DNA of 64,000 bases, taken from assembly GCF_014650455.1 (NCBI RefSeq), contig NZ_BMUZ01000009.1, positions 1 through 64,000 of the forward strand, in the 5' to 3' direction. Both the position numbers and the translations under genes were made by a program. The first letter of the stretch is position 1; each line of letters starts with the position of its first letter. Of the stretch, positions 58,574 through 64,000 are shown one piece after another. This stretch comes from Streptomyces xanthochromogenes (GTDB lineage: Bacteria > Actinomycetota > Actinomycetes > Streptomycetales > Streptomycetaceae). Under the pieces are notes generated by a model that was not told the DNA's origin, did not search any database, and saw only the letters and a program-made list of their open reading frames with translations.

Positions 58574-59272
58574 CTATGCGGGGAGCACCAGGCCCACCGA
58601 GCGGGCGAGCTGTTCGGCGGCCTGCGCGAAGAACGCATCGCGCTCCTCGACCACCCGGTGGAACTGGCCGAACGCCTCGAAGGAGATGAGCCCGAACAGC
58701 TGCGCCCAGGCGGCGACCAGGGCCACAACGACGGCCGGGGGCAGATCGGGCGCGAAGTCGGCCGCCATCCGTTCGCCGTCGACGAGCAGCCGCGCGGGGG
58801 GCTTCGGTGGTGCGACGCCCTTGCCGAGGTGGGCGTCGCGGGCGATGGAGATCAGGACGAGACCGACCCGGGAGGCGGGCACGTTGGTCGTCTCGGGCGC
58901 GGTGTAGCCGGGCACGGGCGAGCCGTAGATCAGGGCGTACTCATGGGGGTGGGCGAGCGCCCAGGCGCGTACCGCACGGCAGACGGCGATCCAGCGGGCC
59001 GTGGGCGACGCGGCCGTCCGCTGCTTGGCGAGGGCGTCCTCGGCGGCTTCGCCGACGGCGTCGTACGCATCGACGATCAGGGCGGTCAGCAGCTCGTCCC
59101 GGCTGGGGAAGTAGCGGTAGAGCGCCGAGGAGACCATGCCCAGCTCGCGGGCGACGGCACGCAGCGAGAGCTTGGCGGCCCCGTCCGCCGCGAGCTGCCT
59201 TCTGGCCTCGTCCTTGATGGCGGCGGTGACTTCGACACGTGCCCGTGCGCGGGCTCCCTGGACGGTGCTCAT
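58574..59272 (-). CDS. TetR-family repressor
   Basis: A 232-residue TetR protein: AIKDEARRQLAADGAAKLSL and RAVARELGMVSSALYRYFPS form the HTH, and the C-terminal part belongs to the TetR_C_13-like group (WALAHPHEYALIYGSPVPGY). Divergent from the deazaflavin oxidoreductase gene at 59441; two copies of a 15-base palindrome lie in the promoter gap, so it very likely represses that gene and itself. ATG 59272. Confidence 0.9.
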   Translation of the reverse strand: MSTVQGARARARVEVTAAIKDEARRQLAADGAAKLSLRAVARELGMVSSALYRYFPSRDELLTALIVDAYDAVGEAAEDALAKQRTAASPTARWIAVCRAVRAWALAHPHEYALIYGSPVPGYTAPETTNVPASRVGLVLISIARDAHLGKGVAPPKPPARLLVDGERMAADFAPDLPPAVVVALVAAWAQLFGLISFEAFGQFHRVVEERDAFFAQAAEQLARSVGLVLPA

Positions 59273-59350
59273 GGACGTCAGTCTGCCAGTAACGAGAGCA
59301 GTGGCCAAGAACGCGACCCCCGCACACAAATCGGAGCAGCGCACATTTAA

Positions 59351-59365
59351 GAGAGCACTGCTCTT
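59351..59365. promoter_or_regulatory. TetR operator, site 1
   Basis: GAGAGC-act-GCTCTT, one mismatch from a perfect six-base palindrome, 79 bases upstream of the TetR ATG. It shares the consensus GAGAGC-ACY-GCTCTY with site 2, 54 bases away. Confidence 0.75.
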
Positions 59366-59404
59366 GCTTTGGAGCGCTGGTTCGGTCCACACTTCTACTG
59401 AACA

Positions 59405-59419
59405 GAGAGCACCGCTCTC
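59405..59419. promoter_or_regulatory. TetR operator, site 2
   Basis: GAGAGC-acc-GCTCTC is a perfect palindrome 22 bases before ATG 59441 of the oxidoreductase gene. Together with site 1 it covers both divergent promoters. Confidence 0.78.
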
Positions 59420-59440
59420 GCACTTCCAGGGAGACACACC

Positions 59441-59896
59441 ATGTCCGCTTCCGTACACGTCCAGAAGCCCGGCTGGTTCACGGTCAACGTCTTCAACCGG
59501 GCCGTCGCCTGGATGACCCGCCGCGGCATCAGCGTCTGGGGCTCGCGCGTCCTCGCGGTCCGCGGCCGCAAGAGCGGTGAGTGGCGCCGGACCCCCGTCA
59601 ACCTGCTGGCCTTCGAGGGCGAGCAGTACCTGGTCGCCCCACGCGGCCACGTCCAGTGGACGCACAACATGCGGGCGGCCGGCGGCGGTGAGCTGCACCT
59701 GGGCAAGAAGGCCGAGGCGTTCACCGCCGTCGAGGTCGCCGACGACGACAAGCCCGCCCTGCTGCGCGCCTACCTCAAGCGCTGGAAGGCGGAGGTCGGC
59801 GTCTTCTTCAACGGCGTCGGCCCCGACTCCAGCGATGCGGAACTGCGCCGCATCGCCCCCGACCACCCGGTCTTCCGGATCACCATCAGCCAGTGA
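59441..59896 (+). CDS. Deazaflavin (F420)-dependent nitroreductase-family oxidoreductase
   Basis: A 151-residue Ddn/FDOR-B-type protein. FNRAVAWMTRRGISVWGSRV followed by VRGRKSGEWRRTPVNLLAFE and YLVAPRGHVQWTHNMRAAG are the family landmarks, including the RGRKSG(x)RRTPV phosphate-binding segment for F420. Such enzymes reduce quinones, nitro compounds or other electrophiles. ATG 59441 is preceded by an AGGGAGA site. It is divergent from its likely TetR repressor and its end overlaps the GH4 gene by 11 bases on the other strand. Confidence 0.88.
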   Translation: MSASVHVQKPGWFTVNVFNRAVAWMTRRGISVWGSRVLAVRGRKSGEWRRTPVNLLAFEGEQYLVAPRGHVQWTHNMRAAGGGELHLGKKAEAFTAVEVADDDKPALLRAYLKRWKAEVGVFFNGVGPDSSDAELRRIAPDHPVFRITISQ

Positions 59897-61214
59897 CCCG
59901 GCCCGACCCTCCGAGCAGCACCCTCAACTCCGGCTGGAGCCACGGCTCATGGGCCCGTACGAGGTCGTCGCACAGTTCCCAGATCCGCTCGACGGGCAGC
60001 GCCGCCGCAGTCGCGGGGTCGCACATGGCGGCGTGGCGGATGTGGCGCGGCTCCCCGAGCACCGCGGCCCGCACCACGAGGTCGGTGACCGAGAGGTACG
60101 CCCGGTTGAGCGCCGCGCACTGCGGCGGCAGGGCGCCGATCCGGGTGGGCTGCACCCCCAACCGGTCGACGAGACAAGGGACTTCGACGACCGAGTCGGC
60201 CGGCAGGTTGTCGATCAGGCCGTGGTTGGGGACGTTGCCGTAGACCCTGCGCGGAGTACCCGTCACGACGCTGTGGATGATCTGCGGGGCGTACTCCATG
60301 GTCCCCTCCACCGGCAGCGGACGTCCCGCGGCGAGCGCGTCGCGGGTGCGGGCGTAGGCGGCGAGGTTCTCCTCGGTCATGTCGAGGTAGGCGCCGACCG
60401 GCAGGCGCAGCCGGTCGACCTCCTCGTCGTGGTGCAGATACCAGGGCACGTACTCCGAGGAGTGCTCGCTGGTCTCGGTCGGATAGTGGCCCAGCCTGCG
60501 GTACATGTCGACGCGTACCCGGCGCAGCAGTTCGGGGTCCTTGGCGATGGTCTCGTCCAGGAGCGGATAGAGGTCCTGGCCGGCCCGCTCGAAACGCAGC
60601 ACCCAGGACTGGTGGTTGACCCCGGCCGCGAGGTAGGAGACCTCCTCGAAGGGCGTGCCGATCAAAGCGGACAGGTCGTGCATCGTCCAGTGGATCGAGT
60701 GGCACAGGCCGACGGCGCGCAGCGACGGCGCCACCCGGTGCAGGTAGAGCAGGTTCATCGCCATCGGGTTGGTGTAGTTCAACAGGGTGGCGTCCGGGCA
60801 GAGTTGGGCCATGTCGGTGGCGAGCGCGCGCAGCAGGGGGAAGGTGCGCAGGGCGCGGAAGATGCCGCCGATGCCGAGCGTGTCCGCGATGGTCTGGCGC
60901 AGCCCGTAGCGGGCGGGAACCGTGAAGTCGGTGCGGGTCGCCCCGCTCATGCCGATCTGGACGGTGTTGATGACGAAGTCGGCGCCCTCCAGGGCCGCGC
61001 GCCGCTCGGGATGCGCGCTGAGCCGCGGCTCGGCGCCGCGCTCGGCCGCGATGTGGCGGGCGGCGGCCTCGCTGGTGGCGAGGCGTTCGGGGTCGATGTC
61101 GTGGAGCGCGACGCGGGCGCGGGCGAACTCGGGGAAGGCGAACAGGTCGGCGAGCAGGCCCTGGGTGAACTCCACACTGCCCGCGCCGATGAAGGCGATC
61201 TTGGTCTCGGTCAT
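59886..61214 (-). CDS. Glycoside hydrolase family 4 (alpha-galactosidase/alpha-glucosidase-like)
   Basis: A 442-residue GH4 enzyme. These use NAD and a divalent metal through an oxidation-elimination mechanism. The NAD fold IAFIGAGSVEFTQGLLADLF, the substrate region LLNYTNPMAMNLL, and the metal ligands Cys and His in GLCHSIHWT and AAGVNHQSWVL are intact, matching the MelA/AglA group rather than phospho-beta-glucosidases. It is the last gene of the ABC importer operon, so it likely hydrolyses the imported unphosphorylated oligosaccharide in the cytoplasm. ATG 61214 follows permease 2 after 82 bases. Confidence 0.9.
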   Translation of the reverse strand: MTETKIAFIGAGSVEFTQGLLADLFAFPEFARARVALHDIDPERLATSEAAARHIAAERGAEPRLSAHPERRAALEGADFVINTVQIGMSGATRTDFTVPARYGLRQTIADTLGIGGIFRALRTFPLLRALATDMAQLCPDATLLNYTNPMAMNLLYLHRVAPSLRAVGLCHSIHWTMHDLSALIGTPFEEVSYLAAGVNHQSWVLRFERAGQDLYPLLDETIAKDPELLRRVRVDMYRRLGHYPTETSEHSSEYVPWYLHHDEEVDRLRLPVGAYLDMTEENLAAYARTRDALAAGRPLPVEGTMEYAPQIIHSVVTGTPRRVYGNVPNHGLIDNLPADSVVEVPCLVDRLGVQPTRIGALPPQCAALNRAYLSVTDLVVRAAVLGEPRHIRHAAMCDPATAAALPVERIWELCDDLVRAHEPWLQPELRVLLGGSGRVTG

Positions 61215-61296
61215 GCGTGCCCTTTCGGACGACTCGGAAGACTCGGACGACGGCGACCGCGGGCGCGCGGCCGCCGGACCTGCGGCACCGCGGCCG

Positions 61297-62187
61297 TCAG
61301 CCCTTGAGGCCGCTCCTCGTCAGCGACTGGATGAAGGTCTTCTGCGCGCACAGGAACGCGAGCAGCACCGGAAGGACCGTGATGACATTGCCCGCCATCA
61401 CCGCCGACCACCTCGTGTGGTGCTGGCCCTGGAACGTGGTCAGGCCCAGTTGCAGGGTGAACCGCGCGTCGTGGTTGATGGCGATGAGCGGCCAGGAGAG
61501 GTCGTTCCAGGTGGCGAGGAAGGTGAGGACCGCGACCGTGGCGAGCGCCGGGCGGGCGAGCGGTGCCACGATCGAGACCAGGACCCGCAGCCGCGAACAG
61601 CCGTCGATCCAGGCGGCCTCCTCCAGCTCCCTCGGCAGCGAGAGGAAGAACTGCCGGAAGAGGAACACCGCGAACGGGGTGACCAGGGACGGCACGATGA
61701 GCGCGCCGAGGGTGTCGATGAGCCCGAGCCACTTCATCACCAGGAACGTGGGGATCATGGTCAGCTGGAACGGCACCGCCATCGTCGCGAGCATCAGGGC
61801 GAGCAGCAGGCGCGACCCGGCGAACCGCATCCGCGCGAAGGCATAACCCCCGAGCGCGCCGAGCACGAGGTTCGAGGCGACGGCGACGCCCGCGACGACG
61901 CAGGAGTTCAGGAACCAGCGGGGGAACATCGCGTTGCCGAGGACGTAGCGGTAGCCACCGAGGTCGAAGCCGTGCGGCCACAGCGCGGGCGGGAAGCGGT
62001 TGATCTCGGCGTCGCTCATCACGGAGCTGACGATCAGCCACACGAGCGGCAGCGCGAAGCCGGCCGAGAGCGGCGCGAGGAGGAGGTGCCACGGGCTGAA
62101 CGGCAGCCGTCGCCGGCGCCCGGTTCTTCGACCGGACGCGTTCACGGCGTCGGCCGTCGCCGACGTGGCCATGGCGGACGCGCTCAT
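61297..62187 (-). CDS. ABC sugar transporter permease (MalG-like)
   Basis: A 296-residue inner-membrane permease with six helices. The EAA loop LEEAAWIDGCSRLRVLVSIV and the C-terminal LTRSGLKG ending (SGA-VKG-like) are typical of MalG-type CUT1 components. The ATG overlaps the stop of permease 1 by four bases, so the two are coupled. No ATP-binding subunit is in the window; streptomycete CUT1 importers usually share the multitask ATPase MsiK encoded elsewhere. Confidence 0.92.
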   Translation of the reverse strand: MSASAMATSATADAVNASGRRTGRRRRLPFSPWHLLLAPLSAGFALPLVWLIVSSVMSDAEINRFPPALWPHGFDLGGYRYVLGNAMFPRWFLNSCVVAGVAVASNLVLGALGGYAFARMRFAGSRLLLALMLATMAVPFQLTMIPTFLVMKWLGLIDTLGALIVPSLVTPFAVFLFRQFFLSLPRELEEAAWIDGCSRLRVLVSIVAPLARPALATVAVLTFLATWNDLSWPLIAINHDARFTLQLGLTTFQGQHHTRWSAVMAGNVITVLPVLLAFLCAQKTFIQSLTRSGLKG

Positions 62188-63215
62188 CGGCTCGCTCCCT
62201 CAAAGGGCCCAACACCCTTGCCATCGACCGGACTTGGGCCCGTGCGTCGACGATGGCGCTGATAGACGCGCAGTACGACGGCCGCCGCGATCAGCCCGAC
62301 CGCGAGGACGTAGGCCGCGGCGGCGCCGTATCCGGCGGTGAAGTTCTGGAAGGCCTGCTCCCAGACGAAGTAGACGATGACGGTGGTCGCGCCGAGGGGG
62401 CCGCCCTTGGTGGTGACGTAGACGAGGTCGAAGACCTGGAGAGCGGTGATGAACTGCCACAGGACCAGGAAGACGGTGACCGGCGTGAGCGAGGGAAGGG
62501 TGACGTGGCGGAGCACCTGGCGCGGGTTCGCCCCGTCGAGCCGGGCCGATTCGACGAGTTCGGCGGGTACGTCCTGGAGCGCGGCGAGGTAGACGATGAC
62601 GCAGAAGCCGATGCCGCTCCACAGGGAGATGAGCAGCAGGACGGCGAGGGCCTGGCCCGGGTCGTCGAGGAAGCCCTGCGGGGAGATCCCGATGTGGTGC
62701 AGGAGCGCGTTCGCGACGCCGAAGTCGGGGTCGAAGATGAAGGCGAACAGCACGCCCTGCGCGGTGGCGGACACCACGAACGGGACGAAGACCAGCGTGC
62801 GGTAGAGCCCGACGAGACGGATGCGCCGGTTCAGCGCGAGGGCGAGCCCGAGACCCGCGGCCAGACTCACCGGGACGTAGACGCCCGCGTAGATCAGGGT
62901 GTTCCTCACGGCGGTGCGGAACGCCGGGTCCTCGCCGAGGGCGCGGTAGTTGTCGAGCCCGACCCAGCGGCCCGGGGTGACCAGGTCGTCCGCGCGGAAC
63001 GACAGCAGCAGGGACCACAGCAGCGGTACGACGCCGAGGCCGATGATCACCAGGACGGCCGGGCCGATGAACGCCCAGGCGGTGACGGCCTCGCCGCGCG
63101 CCCGGCGCCGCCTGGCGGCGCGGACGGCCCGGTCGCGGTCGAGCGTCCGGTCCGGGTCGAGGGTGAGCGGCCGTGGGGTGCGCGGGCGCGGGGTGCGCGG
63201 CCCAGTGGTTCGCAT
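62184..63215 (-). CDS. ABC sugar transporter permease (MalF-like)
   Basis: A 343-residue permease with an arginine-rich N-terminus that includes a short PRTPRP repeat, then six helices. The EAA loop is LVESARLDGANPRQVLRHVT, with FDLVYVTTKGGPLGATTVIV after it, as in CUT1 MalF-like proteins. ATG 63215 lies 31 bases after the binding-protein gene. The C-terminal end overlaps the MalG-like gene. Confidence 0.92.
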   Translation of the reverse strand: MRTTGPRTPRPRTPRPLTLDPDRTLDRDRAVRAARRRRARGEAVTAWAFIGPAVLVIIGLGVVPLLWSLLLSFRADDLVTPGRWVGLDNYRALGEDPAFRTAVRNTLIYAGVYVPVSLAAGLGLALALNRRIRLVGLYRTLVFVPFVVSATAQGVLFAFIFDPDFGVANALLHHIGISPQGFLDDPGQALAVLLLISLWSGIGFCVIVYLAALQDVPAELVESARLDGANPRQVLRHVTLPSLTPVTVFLVLWQFITALQVFDLVYVTTKGGPLGATTVIVYFVWEQAFQNFTAGYGAAAAYVLAVGLIAAAVVLRVYQRHRRRTGPSPVDGKGVGPFEGASR

Positions 63216-63246
63216 CTCGGGGACCCTTCCGGTCAGGGGGTCGGCT

Positions 63247-64000
63247 TCAGCGCGGGATCAGCAGGGCGGCGTCGGCCTTCTCCGCGCAGTCGCGCATGAC
63301 CCGCTCCGGGGTCGAACGCCCGAGCAGTACCGTCACCACGGCCTCGCCGACCGCCTGCGAGATCGCCGGGTAGGCCGGGTGCACCGGGCGGACCCGGGCC
63401 GACTCCAGGGCCTTGGTGAACGCCGGGAGGCCCACGGTCCGGGCGGAGTGGTCGAGCCACTCGGGGCGGTGCGCGCTCTGCGCGCTGAGCGGCAGGCTGC
63501 CGGCGCCGATGTCCCAAGTGACGTCCTGGTCGGGCGCGTTGAGCCAGCGTACGAATGCGACGGCGGCCGCGGAGCGTGCGGTTCCGTTGTCGAACACCGT
63601 CCAGGTGTCGGGGCCCGAGATGGTGACCGGGCGGCCGCTGTAGGAGGGCAGGGGCACGACGGTGTAGTCCGTCTTCGCGGCGATGACGTCCGGCAGTGAC
63701 CAGGGCCCGCCGAGCACCATGCCCATGCGTCCGGACAGGAAGACCTGGTACATCTGGGCGCTGCCCGGCTTGGGGTCGACATAGACGCTGTCGCCGGTGG
63801 CGAGCGACGCCACCGTCTCCAGGGCCCTGGGCCCCTGTTCGGCGAAGCCGATGCTCTTGCCGTCCGGCGCGATGATCTCGCCGCCGAGGTCCCACACCAT
63901 CGGCCAGAGCCGCCAGGTGGTGTCCTCGTCGCCGACGCCGGGCCAGCCGGTACCGAAGACGCCCTTGGAGGGGTCGGTGAGCCGATGCGCGGTGTCGACG
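63247..64000 (-). CDS. ABC sugar-binding lipoprotein, C-terminal part (partial)
   Basis: The frame is open through the right edge, leaving the C-terminal 250 residues of an extracellular solute-binding protein family 1. MGMVLGGPWSLPDVIAAKTD and VPLPSYSGRPVTISGPDTW are the typical second-lobe strands, and the AVAFVRWLNAPDQDVTWDIG segment contains the conserved helix. The N-terminal signal and lipobox are outside. Being the first gene of the SBP-permease-permease-GH4 operon, it determines substrate uptake, presumably an alpha-linked oligosaccharide given GH4. Confidence 0.9.
   Translation of the reverse strand, partial: VDTAHRLTDPSKGVFGTGWPGVGDEDTTWRLWPMVWDLGGEIIAPDGKSIGFAEQGPRALETVASLATGDSVYVDPKPGSAQMYQVFLSGRMGMVLGGPWSLPDVIAAKTDYTVVPLPSYSGRPVTISGPDTWTVFDNGTARSAAAVAFVRWLNAPDQDVTWDIGAGSLPLSAQSAHRPEWLDHSARTVGLPAFTKALESARVRPVHPAYPAISQAVGEAVVTVLLGRSTPERVMRDCAEKADAALLIPR

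Overview
The window is high-GC actinobacterial DNA and almost certainly Streptomyces. Codons are GC-biased at third positions, GTG starts are common, LexA, ROK, HxlR and MarR regulators are of actinomycete type, and there are several Streptomyces-typical small proteins and several partner-switching phosphatase and ATP-binding proteins. No rRNA, tRNA, CRISPR array or insertion sequence was recognised.

Left end (1-11194): the edge of a nonribosomal peptide cluster. A divergent NRPS gene (C and A domains visible, rest beyond base 1) faces a five-gene operon: a second phosphopantetheine adenylyltransferase (CoaD), an ornithine-carbamoyltransferase homologue with an altered substrate motif, an argininosuccinate-lyase homologue, a PduX-like GHMP kinase, and a fusion of a cysteine-synthase-like PLP enzyme to an ATP-grasp ligase. 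Kinase, PLP synthase and lyase form the trio proposed to make 2,3-diaminobutyrate from threonine in friulimicin- and pacidamycin-type clusters. The carbamoyltransferase could convert that diamine to a ureido amino acid. An MFS exporter closes the block.

11378-24300: a recA gene with a LexA box but no recX, a secreted propeller protein, an HxlR/hydrolase pair, then an island of partner-switching signalling genes. It has three SpoIIE-type phosphatases, two paralogous MarR regulators each paired with one of two paralogous phosphatases, and an RsbW-like ATPase. Two of the phosphatases have lost a metal-ligand aspartate.

24400-35000: a probable 3-hydroxybutyrate module (MHS symporter, GAF/PucR regulator, dehydrogenase), then NUDIX, apolipoprotein N-acyltransferase, glutamate-racemase-like, HpnB-like glycosyltransferase and tandem TerD genes.

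35600-50500: mixed genes including a beta-helix/AAA+ fusion convergent with a large membrane hydrolase, a DeoR regulator, an FAD monooxygenase, a universal stress protein and a Cds1-like cysteine desulfhydrase homologue.

50600-64000: regulator/target pairs with visible operators (TetR with DUF4865 and phosphotriesterase; ROK with an MFS transporter; TetR with a deazaflavin oxidoreductase), a two-component system, and a sugar ABC importer operon with a GH4 glycosidase, whose binding protein runs off the right edge. Two tandem-repeat blocks (about 55 bp x3 and 57 bp x4) lie in intergenic gaps next to regulators.
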